Origin: Chloroflexota bacterium
Lineage (GTDB): Bacteria; Chloroflexota; Anaerolineae; Anaerolineales; Villigracilaceae
NCBI GenBank assembly: GCA_024224815.1
Contig: JAAENC010000834.1
Location: 1-64,000, forward strand
Direction of reading: 5' to 3'
DNA: 64,000 nucleotides
Shown here: piece by piece, positions 24,613-34,107 of the stretch
Layout of the letters: each line of letters opens with the position of its first letter
How positions within the stretch are numbered: the stretch's first letter is position 1
Position numbers and translations under genes: made by a program
The notes under the pieces: generated by a model
Told to the model about the DNA's origin: nothing
Databases searched by the model: none
The model's input: the letters and a program-made list of their open reading frames with translations, nothing else

Positions 24613-26070
24613 TTAGAAAAGCCCTTGCGCCGCTGAACTGGCTATATCGAACCAAGGTCCGAAAATAACACCGATCAACAGAATCGCAAAGGATAGAACT
24701 GTCAACGCGATGGCGTAGGGTCGGGTCAATGGAATGGGGTGCGCTTCTTCGTTTTCACCTTCCATACGATGTAGATAAACTACTTTTAGCACAGTCAGGT
24801 AGTAGTAAACACCCACAATAGAATTTAAGATGCCAACAAGGGCAAGCCAGATCATACCGGCTTTAACTGCGGCGGCGAAAACAAAGACTTTCGCCACGAA
24901 ACCACCAAACGGCGGCATTCCTGTTAGAGACAAGAAAGCGACCAACATAGCGAGAGCAAGCCCAGAGTTACGTCTGCTCATCCCGGCATAAGCGGAGATT
25001 TCGTCGGAGCCAGCAATTTTGCTGAATGCGGCAATAATCCCAAATGCGGCGAGGTTGGTCATCACATAAGCGATGAGATAGAAAGTCACAGAACCTACAC
25101 CCAACTCACCGGCATCCAACTTAGCAACAGAAACAACACCGACCAGAGCATATCCCGCATGAGCGATGGAGGAATATGCGAGCATGCGTTTAATATTGGT
25201 CTGTGATAAAGCAACAACATTCCCGACGGTCATGGTAACTGTCGCAAGAACTGCCATGATCATTGTCCAATCATCGGCAAATTCACCTGTAGCAGGGAAT
25301 AAGCCAATGAACAAACGCATTAACACAGCAAATCCAGCGGCTTTTGAAGCAGTAGAAAGGAAACCCGTAATAGGCGTTGGTGCGCCTTCGTAAACATCAG
25401 GTGCCCAGAAATGGAAGGGAGCTAAGGAGATTTTGAATGCAATCCCGACCATGATGAGTACGATTACGCCCAAAGCCAAAGGTACAGAGAAACCTGTGAT
25501 GGCGACAAGAGCGGTTGTGCCTGTGAAACCGAAGATCAAACTGAAGCCATAAAGCATGACGGTGGATGCCATCGCGCCAAAGAGCAGGTATTTGAGACCG
25601 GCTTCGGTGGATTTTTTGTCGTCACGCAAGAAACCAGCGAGGATGTACATGGGGATGGATGTGGTTTCGATGGCGAGGTAAAGCATAATCAAATCTGCGG
25701 CGGAAGCCATCAGATTCATGCCGATGGTGGCGACCAGCAAAAGGATATAGGATTCGCCACGATTGCCGAGTTTCTCGGAATCCATCATGAAGAGGGTGGT
25801 GAGCATTGCGCCGAAGATGAAGAGCATTTTGAAAACGTAGCCCATCATATCGTAGCGAAGCATACCGCCGAAAACTAGTGCGGATTCGGCAGGTTTGGCG
25901 AGGAATGCACTCACGACGAGGATGAGAAGAAGTCCGCCCGCAGTGAGCCAGCCCAAATTACGTCCGCTTTCTTTTTTCTTCCATATAATATCGAAGATGA
26001 GGACAAGTAATCCAAGGGTGAGGAGAAGAAGTTCTGGCAGGATTGCCATAATCATAGAGGAACTAAACAT
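24613..26070 (-). CDS. nuoN: NADH-quinone oxidoreductase subunit N
   Basis: A 485-residue antiporter-like proton-pumping subunit of complex I with about 14 membrane helices. The TM7 lysine is present in AFKISLAPFHFW and the second lysine in STASKAAGFAVL; the discontinuous helix shows LSLTGMPPFGGFVAKVFVF. It is the last gene of the cluster, abutting the second nuoM with no gap. Confidence 0.95.
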   Translation of the reverse strand: MFSSSMIMAILPELLLLTLGLLVLIFDIIWKKKESGRNLGWLTAGGLLLILVVSAFLAKPAESALVFGGMLRYDMMGYVFKMLFIFGAMLTTLFMMDSEKLGNRGESYILLLVATIGMNLMASAADLIMLYLAIETTSIPMYILAGFLRDDKKSTEAGLKYLLFGAMASTVMLYGFSLIFGFTGTTALVAITGFSVPLALGVIVLIMVGIAFKISLAPFHFWAPDVYEGAPTPITGFLSTASKAAGFAVLMRLFIGLFPATGEFADDWTMIMAVLATVTMTVGNVVALSQTNIKRMLAYSSIAHAGYALVGVVSVAKLDAGELGVGSVTFYLIAYVMTNLAAFGIIAAFSKIAGSDEISAYAGMSRRNSGLALAMLVAFLSLTGMPPFGGFVAKVFVFAAAVKAGMIWLALVGILNSIVGVYYYLTVLKVVYLHRMEGENEEAHPIPLTRPYAIALTVLSFAILLIGVIFGPWFDIASSAAQGLF

Positions 26071-27543
26071 TTATGCACCTCCCAGAAGACGCAGCACATT
26101 TTCAACGCCTGTTGCTACCATTGGCACCATGATCTGTGGGAAAACACCCAAGCCGATCATTAATCCGCTAAGGAGTGTCAGAGCGACTTTATCCATAACA
26201 GAGATAGGGGTGATATGCCCTTCAAATTCTTTGGGCATTTCGCCGAAAAAGGTGCGGCGGATCGCAAGCATAATATAGGCTGCGGTGATAACAATGGAGA
26301 TAACGGCGAGAATGGCAACCCAAGGTTTGACCATCCAAACGCCCATGAAAATGGGGAATTCGGCGACAAAACCGGAGAAACCGGGCATACCCATGGAGAC
26401 AAGACCACCGATAATAAAGGTGATACCGACAAATGGCAGGGGTTTTATCATGCCGCCCAACTCGGGGATTTGACGGGTGTGCGCTCTATCGTAAACCATG
26501 CCGGTTGCAGCAAAGAAGAGAGCTGTCATGACACCGTGTGAGAACATTTGCACGCCTGCACCGGTCATACCTTCTGGTGTAAGAGTTGCAAAACCGAGTA
26601 CGACCAATCCCATATGAGAAACTGAGGAGAAACCGATCATATATTTCAGGTCGGTTTGGGTCATGGCGATGAATGCACCGTAAACAACATTTACGGTTGC
26701 GAAAGCCAAAATGAGCCAAGACCAATATTGTGCGCCAACGGGCAAAAGCATAATGCCAACGCGAAGGGCTGCGAAAGCACCAAGTTTCATTAGTACGCCT
26801 GCGTGGAACATGGAAACTGCCGTAGGTGCTGCAACATGACCGTCAGGCGACCAGTTGTGGAAAGGCCAAATACCGCCCAAAACGGCGAAACCCAAAAAGA
26901 CTGGCAAGAACCAGATTTTCTGGAATTCAGGGGAGAAATTGGCTGTTTCAAGAGCCAGCATATTGAAAGTACCCATGCCGCTCTCAAAGTACATTGCCAA
27001 AGCGCCGACTAAGGCAATAACGGAGCCGATGAAGAGATAAAGAGTCAGCTTCATGGCGGCGTATTCGCGGGTCTTGACCCAACCCCAAATTGCAATGAGC
27101 AAGTACATGGGGAATACAGCGATTTCGTAAAAGAAGAAGAGCATGAACAAGTCAAGCGCAACGAAAACGCCGAAAACACCACTCGCCAAAAGGAAAAGGA
27201 AAGCGAAGAATTCACGAGGGCGATCATCAATGCCCCAGGAGATAATTACACCTGTAAACATGACAACACCTGTTAAAAGAACCAGCGGTGTGCTGATACC
27301 ATCAACGCCTAAATGAAGGCTAATGCCAAGTTGGGGCATCCAGGCGTATTTTTCGATGAATTGATATCCAGCGGCAGCTTGATCGTAATTCAGGTAAACC
27401 CATAAAGACAGGATCAGGGCAAAAGCCGCTGTCACCAACGCCGTCATGCGAATTTCCGTTTTGCGTTCAGCGGGCATCACCAAAATGATGAGCGCTGCCA
27501 CAATCGGACTAAAGATAATTACACTAAGTATAGGAAATGTCAT
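26071..27543 (-). CDS. nuoM: NADH-quinone oxidoreductase subunit M, second copy (TM7 Lys replaced)
   Basis: A 490-residue NuoM-type antiporter-like subunit. Glu140 in FFYEIAVFPMY and the Glu in FVAEFPIF match E. coli Glu144 and Glu407, and the Lys in GVLMKLGAFA matches Lys265. However, the TM7 segment reads FAVLGGIWPFHNW, so the position of E. coli Lys234 is Leu222. The neighbouring copy keeps the Lys. This is either a clade-specific NuoM with another charge arrangement or a channel with altered pumping. It is 11 nt from the preceding nuoM. Confidence 0.93.
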   Translation of the reverse strand: MTFPILSVIIFSPIVAALIILVMPAERKTEIRMTALVTAAFALILSLWVYLNYDQAAAGYQFIEKYAWMPQLGISLHLGVDGISTPLVLLTGVVMFTGVIISWGIDDRPREFFAFLFLLASGVFGVFVALDLFMLFFFYEIAVFPMYLLIAIWGWVKTREYAAMKLTLYLFIGSVIALVGALAMYFESGMGTFNMLALETANFSPEFQKIWFLPVFLGFAVLGGIWPFHNWSPDGHVAAPTAVSMFHAGVLMKLGAFAALRVGIMLLPVGAQYWSWLILAFATVNVVYGAFIAMTQTDLKYMIGFSSVSHMGLVVLGFATLTPEGMTGAGVQMFSHGVMTALFFAATGMVYDRAHTRQIPELGGMIKPLPFVGITFIIGGLVSMGMPGFSGFVAEFPIFMGVWMVKPWVAILAVISIVITAAYIMLAIRRTFFGEMPKEFEGHITPISVMDKVALTLLSGLMIGLGVFPQIMVPMVATGVENVLRLLGGA

Positions 27544-27554
27544 TTGCGCACCTC

Positions 27555-29081
27555 TTAGAACAACGCCGTTACGGCATTATTGATAACGGTCAGCAACCAG
27601 CTTGGCCAAATACCAAGTGAGAGCATCAGCGCCATCAAAGGAATCATAACCACGATTTCGCGCGTGTTGATTTCGGTCAATTTATGCTCGCCGTGCGCCC
27701 ATTCTTCGTTCATTGGGCCGTGCAGCACGTTTTTGATACCTTTTAGGATATAAGCACCAGTAAAGAGCAAACCGAGCATACCTGCGGCGGTGTATCCGGC
27801 CAGCTCGCCCCATGCACCCCGTACAACGAGGAATTCTGAGACAAAGCCATTCAAACCGGGCAAACCGAGGGAAGCCATGCTGGTGAAAATTAAAATGCCA
27901 CCATAAATGGGGACCAAGGGAAAAAGCCCACCGAATTTACGCAAGTCACGGGTATGGGTGCGCTCGTAAATTACACCGACCAAGAAAAACATTCCCGCCG
28001 CAGAAAGTCCGTGATTGAACATCTGCAAAACGGCACCATTCATCGCGATATGAGCATTTGCTGTCCCATAAGCTTTGGCCGCGGCAGCGATGCCGAGGAG
28101 CACAAATCCCATATGATTGACAGAAGAATAAGCAACCAGACGCTTGAAATCGTATTGCCCATAAGCGCCGAAAGCACCAAAAACAATTGCCATTACTGCG
28201 AGGAAAGCCAGCCAGCCAGCAAAGTGTTCAGATTGTCCCGGATAAAGCGGAAGAACAAGACGGATAAACCCGTACGCTCCTAATTTGAGCAGGACACCGG
28301 CTAGGATCATTGATCCGGCAGTAGGCGCTTCTGTGTGCGCATCCGGGAGCCAAGTGTGGAAAGGCCAAACCGGCACCTTGATGGCAAAAGCCACGACAAA
28401 TGCCCAGAAAGTGATCGTTTTGATGGTAGAAACATACATTCCCATCACAATCGTAGAATCTGAGAGCGCATTCCATCCTGCAACAATCTCAGCGAGATCA
28501 TAAGTGCCGAAAAGAACACCAAGCAACTGGATAGCCAAGAGCAAGCCCAGCGACCCACCAACGGTGTAGATCATAAACTTAAGCGAAGCGTAATTGCGGT
28601 TCTTCGAACCCCATTGGTTGATGAGGAAATACATCGGGACAAGACCGATCTCCCAGAAAACGAAGAAGATCAGCAAATCCATTGACAAGAAAACGCCCAG
28701 CATGCCCATCTCAAGGAAGAGGAAAAGCATCATATAAGCTTTGACTTTTTCTTTCACACTGAAAGAAGCCAAAATTGCCAAGGGGGTCAGCAAGGTTGTC
28801 AAAAGAACCATGCTCAGAGAAATACCGTCAACACCGATGTGGAAATTAGAGTTGATGGTTTCGTACCAAATATAATTCTCTTCAAACTGGAAAGTACCCG
28901 CCGCGTTTGCGTCAAAATTCGACCAAAGCACCAAAGTCAGTGCCAAAGGAACCAGACTGGCGATTAGCGCTGTCCAGCGAACGAGCTTGTCTTCGCCTTT
29001 GGGCAAAAAACCGATCACAATCGCCGCAAAAACGGGGAAGAAGAGAATTACGCTCAGTAAGTGACTAGAAAGAAAATCCAT
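27555..29081 (-). CDS. nuoM: NADH-quinone oxidoreductase subunit M, first copy
   Basis: A 508-residue NuoM with all key charges: Glu144 in VFWEIGLVPMY, Lys235 in AFAIKVPVWPFHTWLP, the Lys in GVLLKLGAYG, and the Glu in GFVSEFLVV. It lies between nuoL and the second nuoM. The duplicate order L-M-M-N is the arrangement described for 2M complex I, which is proposed to pump extra protons per two electrons. Confidence 0.95.
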   Translation of the reverse strand: MDFLSSHLLSVILFFPVFAAIVIGFLPKGEDKLVRWTALIASLVPLALTLVLWSNFDANAAGTFQFEENYIWYETINSNFHIGVDGISLSMVLLTTLLTPLAILASFSVKEKVKAYMMLFLFLEMGMLGVFLSMDLLIFFVFWEIGLVPMYFLINQWGSKNRNYASLKFMIYTVGGSLGLLLAIQLLGVLFGTYDLAEIVAGWNALSDSTIVMGMYVSTIKTITFWAFVVAFAIKVPVWPFHTWLPDAHTEAPTAGSMILAGVLLKLGAYGFIRLVLPLYPGQSEHFAGWLAFLAVMAIVFGAFGAYGQYDFKRLVAYSSVNHMGFVLLGIAAAAKAYGTANAHIAMNGAVLQMFNHGLSAAGMFFLVGVIYERTHTRDLRKFGGLFPLVPIYGGILIFTSMASLGLPGLNGFVSEFLVVRGAWGELAGYTAAGMLGLLFTGAYILKGIKNVLHGPMNEEWAHGEHKLTEINTREIVVMIPLMALMLSLGIWPSWLLTVINNAVTALF

Positions 29082-29098
29082 TTTTCACTCCTGTCAGC

Positions 29099-31294
29099 CT
29101 ACGCCAGAACCAGATAGTACAGCGCAATAAAGATAATGAACAAAACGCCTAGCGCAGAGAGCATATATTGCTGAATGCGACCAGTCTGCGCCTTGCGCAG
29201 CCAGCGTCCGAAAATTTGTACAACTTCGGCAGAGCCATCACCAATGAGCTCATTGATAACGGGCGTATCAAATTGGTTACGGATGGTGCTACCAATGGCG
29301 AAAGAAATCGTGCCAAAGGAATGCAGGATGCCGTCAATGACACCTTTATCCATTTTTTCGGTGAAGACTTCTGAAATCCAGATAGCGGGTTTCACAAAGA
29401 GGACATCGTAAGCCTCGTCGAAGTACCATTTATTTTCGATAAAATGATAAACGGGACCCAAAAGCTTACGCATCGGATCGACAGCGTCCTTGGCATTGAA
29501 ATTGCGATATGTCAAATAACCGATGCCCATCCCGCCCAGTGCTACAACTATTGAGATCAAGAGCGGCCACCAGCTAAATTCAATCCCGTGTGTGGGGAGA
29601 TGAACTGTGTGCCCAACAAAACCATGGAACCAGTTCTCAAAAGGCATGTGCAAGGTCAAAAAATCTTCAGGAATACCGACCCAGCCAAATCCTACAGCGA
29701 AAATGGAGAGCACGACCAAAGGTGTGGTCATCGTCCAATTTGTTTCGTGAGCATGTTCTGCCTCAGGCGTGCGAGCTTCGCCGAGGAAGGTCATTGTGAT
29801 CTGACGCATGGTGTAGAAAGCGGTCAAGAAAGCGGCTAAAGCCAATGTTCCTAAAACCCAGTAATGTCCATGAGCGAAAGCATCCGCAAAAATCTCATCC
29901 TTTGACCAGAACCCAGCTGTTACCAATGGGAAACCGGAGAGCGCAGCACCACCGATCAGGAAAGTCCAGAAAGTGATGGGCATCTTCTTGTAGAGGCCAC
30001 CCATATTACGCATATCTTGGGGGTCTACGCTGTGATCGCCTGTGTGCAAAACACCATGTTCCATACCATGAATAACGGAGCCGGAACCGAGGAAGAGCAA
30101 AGCTTTGAAGAAAGCGTGGGTTACGAGATGGAAAGCCGCAGCAACGTAAGCACCGATACCGATAGCAGCCATCATGAAACCAAGTTGTGAAATCGTTGAA
30201 TAAGCCAAAACACCTTTGACATCGTTCTGCGCAACAGCGATTGTGGCGGCGAAAAGGGCAGTAAAAGCACCGATGAAAGCGATTATGCTCATTGCGGTCG
30301 TTAGACCATGTCCATCCCAGCCCGCTGAGAAAAGTGGGAAGATGCGGATGGTCATATAAACACCAGCCGAAACCATCGTTGCGGCATGAATCATCGCTGA
30401 AACGGGAGTGGGGCCTTCCATCGCGTCAGGAAGCCAAACGTGGAGCGGCCACTGAGCAGATTTACCAACTGCACCGATGAAAAGTAAAAGTCCGATTGCG
30501 CCAGCGGCGGAAAGACCTAGGAAATGCATATCCAAAGCTACTAAATCATGGAGAAACTCTTCAGAGAAGATAACCTTGTATGCTAGAGAGCCCGTTCCGG
30601 TTAGTTTTTCCGTCGCTGTGTAAAGCCAAGCCAAGCCCAAAAGCATAAAGACATCACCGATACGGGTCGTCATAAATGCTTTGATACCCGCATTGCGGGC
30701 AGATTCTTTCTGGAACCAGAAACCGATCAGCAAGTAGGAACACAAGCCCATGATCTCCCAGCCGACAAAGAGAGTCAGCAGGTTATCGGAAATAACGAGG
30801 GTGTACATCCCAGCTGCGAAAAGGCCAATAAAAGCGAAGAAACGCGCATACATCGGCTCAACGGAGGGAACGGTGTGTTTGTGCCCATGCTCATCTTCAA
30901 CGGTGGCACCATGAGGGGGGAAACCCTTTTTATCATGATCGCCTTTGGGCTGACCGAAATTATGATAGCCAACTGAGTAAAGGAAAATCATGAAGACGGT
31001 AATACCCACAAAGAAAAGTACCGCTGCCGAGAGGGGGTCAATCCGAACACCAATTTCCAGCCATCCATCACCTAGAGGAAGCCAAGGAATAGAGTCTGTA
31101 AAAGGATGTTCAGCAAAATGTTCTGTTCCTATAGCGCGGAAGAAAACGGTCATCGCGCCTGCCCAAGAGAGTGCGGCCGCGCCAACACCTATACTGTGGC
31201 TCAATTTATTGCTCTTATTCGTAAATAAGACAATAATCACAAAAGCCAACAGCGGCGGGAGAGGCAGTAGCCAAATAATATTTTCAGTTGCCAT
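29099..31294 (-). CDS. nuoL: NADH-quinone oxidoreductase subunit L, long form
   Basis: A 731-residue antiporter-like subunit with the long amphipathic transverse helix, against 613 residues in E. coli. The TM7 lysine is present in AVGKSAQWPLHVWLPDAM. Two extra stretches explain the length: a His-rich loop at about 111-147 with six His, and about 27 residues at 675-701 between the transverse helix and AQTGRIQQYML. The second is where extended NuoL proteins of 2M complexes are longer. It is 18 nt upstream of nuoM. Confidence 0.95.
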   Translation of the reverse strand: MATENIIWLLPLPPLLAFVIIVLFTNKSNKLSHSIGVGAAALSWAGAMTVFFRAIGTEHFAEHPFTDSIPWLPLGDGWLEIGVRIDPLSAAVLFFVGITVFMIFLYSVGYHNFGQPKGDHDKKGFPPHGATVEDEHGHKHTVPSVEPMYARFFAFIGLFAAGMYTLVISDNLLTLFVGWEIMGLCSYLLIGFWFQKESARNAGIKAFMTTRIGDVFMLLGLAWLYTATEKLTGTGSLAYKVIFSEEFLHDLVALDMHFLGLSAAGAIGLLLFIGAVGKSAQWPLHVWLPDAMEGPTPVSAMIHAATMVSAGVYMTIRIFPLFSAGWDGHGLTTAMSIIAFIGAFTALFAATIAVAQNDVKGVLAYSTISQLGFMMAAIGIGAYVAAAFHLVTHAFFKALLFLGSGSVIHGMEHGVLHTGDHSVDPQDMRNMGGLYKKMPITFWTFLIGGAALSGFPLVTAGFWSKDEIFADAFAHGHYWVLGTLALAAFLTAFYTMRQITMTFLGEARTPEAEHAHETNWTMTTPLVVLSIFAVGFGWVGIPEDFLTLHMPFENWFHGFVGHTVHLPTHGIEFSWWPLLISIVVALGGMGIGYLTYRNFNAKDAVDPMRKLLGPVYHFIENKWYFDEAYDVLFVKPAIWISEVFTEKMDKGVIDGILHSFGTISFAIGSTIRNQFDTPVINELIGDGSAEVVQIFGRWLRKAQTGRIQQYMLSALGVLFIIFIALYYLVLA

Positions 31295-31303
31295 ATTTTT
31301 CTC

Positions 31304-31612
31304 CTACCACTTCATCATGTCGAGATCATCAGCCACGATGGTGTTGCGGTTGCGATAGATCGAAATGATCAATGCCAACCCAACGGCCACTTCTGCGGCT
31401 GCGACTGCGAAAACGATGATTGCAAAAACTTGTCCAGTCACGGTTTCAGGAGCGTTATAGCGCCAGAAAGTAACCAGATTAATATTGACTGCGTTCAACA
31501 TTAGCTCAACACCCAGCAAAATGGCAACCGCATTTTTGCGCGCCAAAACGCCAAAGAGACCAATGCTAAAGAGAGCAGCCGCTAAGATCAAATACCAGGA
31601 AATAGGGATCAT
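31304..31612 (-). CDS. nuoK: NADH-quinone oxidoreductase subunit K
   Basis: A 102-residue subunit with three membrane helices. The conserved Glu in GVELMLNAVNINLV (TM2) and the Glu in AAAEVAVGLALI (TM3) of the proton path are present. The start overlaps the nuoJ stop by 4 nt, so translation is coupled. Confidence 0.96.
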   Translation of the reverse strand: MIPISWYLILAAALFSIGLFGVLARKNAVAILLGVELMLNAVNINLVTFWRYNAPETVTGQVFAIIVFAVAAAEVAVGLALIISIYRNRNTIVADDLDMMKW

Positions 31613-32130
31613 TTCTCTGCCTCCTGCTGATTTTTTGCATCATTTGCCACATAAACCGCACCAATTAGCGCAGCCAAGAGCAGAACAGAAGCAACTTCAA
31701 AGGGCAGCAGATAAGCATCGGGGGTAACCAAGGCTGTGCCCAATTCTGTGATCGTATCTACACCTGCAGCGAGTTCTGGTGCTTCGTTTGAAAAGCCTGT
31801 CCAATTTCTAAGCAAAGTGTATAGCCCGGCAAAAGAGAGTAGACTGAAAAGTGCTGCAATACCCCAGTTTTTATTCAAAGGAGCAGCCGAATCAAGCATT
31901 TCTTTGCGGGTGAGCATAATTGCGAAGATAAAAAGGATCGCAATCGCGCCGACGTAAACCACGATCTGCACCATCGCCATAAAACCTGCATTCAGCAGGG
32001 CATAAAGCGCAGCAACCCCGAAGAGGGTTGTTATCAACCAAAAGGCCGCGTGGATCATCTTTTTTGTGGTCACGACCATAAAGGCGGAGCCAAGAGTGAT
32101 GGCGGCAAAGATCAAAAATAGAATTTTCAT
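31609..32130 (-). CDS. nuoJ: NADH-quinone oxidoreductase subunit J
   Basis: A 173-residue membrane subunit with five helices. The TM3 region QIVVYVGAIAILFIFAIML, which carries the conserved Tyr and the pi-bulge linked to coupling, is intact. It is 14 nt downstream of nuoH. No nuoI lies between them, unlike the usual H-I-J order. Confidence 0.95.
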   Translation of the reverse strand: MKILFLIFAAITLGSAFMVVTTKKMIHAAFWLITTLFGVAALYALLNAGFMAMVQIVVYVGAIAILFIFAIMLTRKEMLDSAAPLNKNWGIAALFSLLSFAGLYTLLRNWTGFSNEAPELAAGVDTITELGTALVTPDAYLLPFEVASVLLLAALIGAVYVANDAKNQQEAEK

Positions 32131-32144
32131 TATTGCGCCTCCGC

Positions 32145-33347
32145 TTAGTGTTGTTCTGCCAACGTAGCCGATTGTTTTGAAGCCTCTTCTTTTTCGCGTT
32201 CTTTGCGAGCATGAGATTTCAAATATTCAACCGTCAACCAAGCAAGAAGAATGTTCGAGATGAAAAGTGCCGGTACGAGCCATGCACTTTCAAGGAATAA
32301 GCGACCGACCAAGGCTGTTACCATCAATAAAATGAAGGCGAGCGGGGTCAGGAATTTCCAATTGAAAGCGAGCATATGGTCAACACGAATACGTGGAACA
32401 GTGTATTTAATCCACATGATCACCCAATAGAAGAAGATCGCTTTGCCGATAAAGATAAGCGCTCCCCAAATAGGTGTTGGGAAGAGATTTTCAAGTCCAA
32501 AGAGACGGTGACCACCGAAGAAGAGCAATGCAATGAAACCACCAAAGGTGAAAGAGTGGAGCAACTCACCAGCGTAGAAGAGACCGAATTTCATACCGGT
32601 ATATTCAGTGTGGAAACCCGCAACAATTTCAGATTCAGCTTCGTTCAAATCGAAGGGAGAGCGTCCCAATTCGGCAATCGCAGAGATCAGGAAGATCAGG
32701 AAAGCCAAAGGTGAGAGCCAGAAGAAAGACACGCCTTCTTGCGCACCCACGATTCCAACCGCACCCATTGTTCCAGCCAGCAAGGTGACCACCAAAAGAG
32801 CGGCAACCATCGGGATTTCGTAGGAAACCATCTGCGCAACGGTGCGGAAAGCGCCTAATAACGCATATTTGTTATTCGAAGCCCATCCAGCCATAATCAC
32901 GGAGAGTGTCCCGATAGAGCCAGCGGCAACGAGATAGAGCATCCCGACATTCAAATCCACACCAAACATATTTGGGGCAAAGGGCATAATGGCCCAAAGC
33001 AAAAGGACTGACATCATCGAGAAGATCGGAGCGAGGTTGAACATCACAACATCTGCCCCAACCGGGGTAATATCTTCTTTGATCAGCAATTTGACAATAT
33101 CAGCAAAGGGCTGAAAAATGCCAAAAGGACCAATTCGATTGGGCCCCAAGCGATCTTGAAAACGTGCCACAACTTTGCGTTCGATCCAGACAAGGAAAAT
33201 GTCTAGTACCATCGCAAAGGTGACAAACAACAAAATCCCGATCAAATAGATCAGGACTCTTGCCAAAACATCTGACATCCCACCGCTAGTGAAGGATTCC
33301 ATCATTGAGGCAAAGATAGTATTGATTGGATCTTTCCAAAATTCCAT
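32145..33347 (-). CDS. nuoH: NADH-quinone oxidoreductase subunit H
   Basis: A 400-residue subunit forming the quinone chamber floor. Signatures are ERKVVARFQDRLGPNRIGPF, FNLNEAESE in the PFDLNEAESEIVAG region, and GMKFGLFYAGE. There is an N-terminal extension before the first family helix and a charged C-terminal tail of about 30 residues, KSHARKEREKEEASK. A hairpin with a T run separates it from nuoA. Confidence 0.95.
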   Translation of the reverse strand: MEFWKDPINTIFASMMESFTSGGMSDVLARVLIYLIGILLFVTFAMVLDIFLVWIERKVVARFQDRLGPNRIGPFGIFQPFADIVKLLIKEDITPVGADVVMFNLAPIFSMMSVLLLWAIMPFAPNMFGVDLNVGMLYLVAAGSIGTLSVIMAGWASNNKYALLGAFRTVAQMVSYEIPMVAALLVVTLLAGTMGAVGIVGAQEGVSFFWLSPLAFLIFLISAIAELGRSPFDLNEAESEIVAGFHTEYTGMKFGLFYAGELLHSFTFGGFIALLFFGGHRLFGLENLFPTPIWGALIFIGKAIFFYWVIMWIKYTVPRIRVDHMLAFNWKFLTPLAFILLMVTALVGRLFLESAWLVPALFISNILLAWLTVEYLKSHARKEREKEEASKQSATLAEQH

Positions 33348-33365
33348 CAGTTACTCCTCACACAG

Positions 33366-33395
33366 AAAAAAGGCTGTGGATTTTTTCCATCAGCC
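33366..33395 (-). terminator. Terminator-like hairpin between nuoA and nuoH
   Basis: On the minus strand GGCTG-A-TGGA pairs with TCCA-CAGCC (one bulged A) and is followed by TTTTTT. It could lower transcription of nuoH-N relative to nuoA, or mark a rearrangement point where nuoB-D are usually found. Confidence 0.65.
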
Positions 33396-33414
33396 TTCAA
33401 ATTTTTTATAAATG

Positions 33415-33771
33415 CTAAACCCACTCTAGCATACCTTTTTTCCAAGCGTAGACAAGTCCTGCAAGGAGAATAAGGATAAAGATAATCCCTTCAAAAACAG
33501 CGAAGAGGGGTAATTTATTGAGAGAAACCGCCCAAGGGAAGAGAAATACAGTTTCAACATCAAAAACAAGGAATACCAAGGCAAAAATATAATATTGTGC
33601 CTTGAACTGTACCCAGTTATCACCTACTGTTTCGATACCGCACTCATAAGTGCTCTGTTTAATGGCATTCGGCTTTTTGGGGCCTAAAATAGCGCCAATA
33701 GCTATCGCTGCGACCGGGATCAATAGCCCGACCAAAACAAATAAACCAACGTACATCCATGGATTTTGCAT
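33415..33771 (-). CDS. nuoA: NADH-quinone oxidoreductase subunit A
   Basis: A 118-residue membrane subunit with three helices. The conserved loop YECGIETVGDNW is present; its Cys lies near the quinone site and reports the active/deactive state in related enzymes. A GGAGAG site lies before the ATG. The expected next genes nuoB, nuoC and nuoD are absent. Confidence 0.95.
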   Translation of the reverse strand: MQNPWMYVGLFVLVGLLIPVAAIAIGAILGPKKPNAIKQSTYECGIETVGDNWVQFKAQYYIFALVFLVFDVETVFLFPWAVSLNKLPLFAVFEGIIFILILLAGLVYAWKKGMLEWV

Positions 33772-34107
33772 AGACTCTCCATTTCTTTAATAAAATACTG
33801 CTAATATAGCGGAGAAATTCTACCATTAAGGAAGAACCCTCCCCACTAACCCACGTCTGCATTTCACATGATGTTTGTCATATATATCCTATTGTGAAAA
33901 TAAGCACACTTTGGTTCATTAAAACAAGCTATTTACTTCTTTATTTGGATGAAAAACCGCTTCGCACTTCTTTCAACGTGCTTCCGTTAAAAAAACACAC
34001 AAGGCATTATTAAGGTGCGCTGTGCATCAAACAAACGCGTCGAAAATGCTCTGAGGGGATTTGTAATCTCCCTTTTCTCTGGAATACGCTGGGCTTCTCT
34101 AGAAGCC
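33772..34107. other. Gene-free stretch between nuoA and a lipoprotein gene
   Basis: 336 nt without a supported gene. On the minus strand a weak TATATT box lies about 35 nt before nuoA and may be its promoter. GGGCTTCT / AGAAGCCC (34091-34108) forms a hairpin at the end of the lipoprotein gene but lacks a T run. Nothing else was recognised. Confidence 0.4.
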
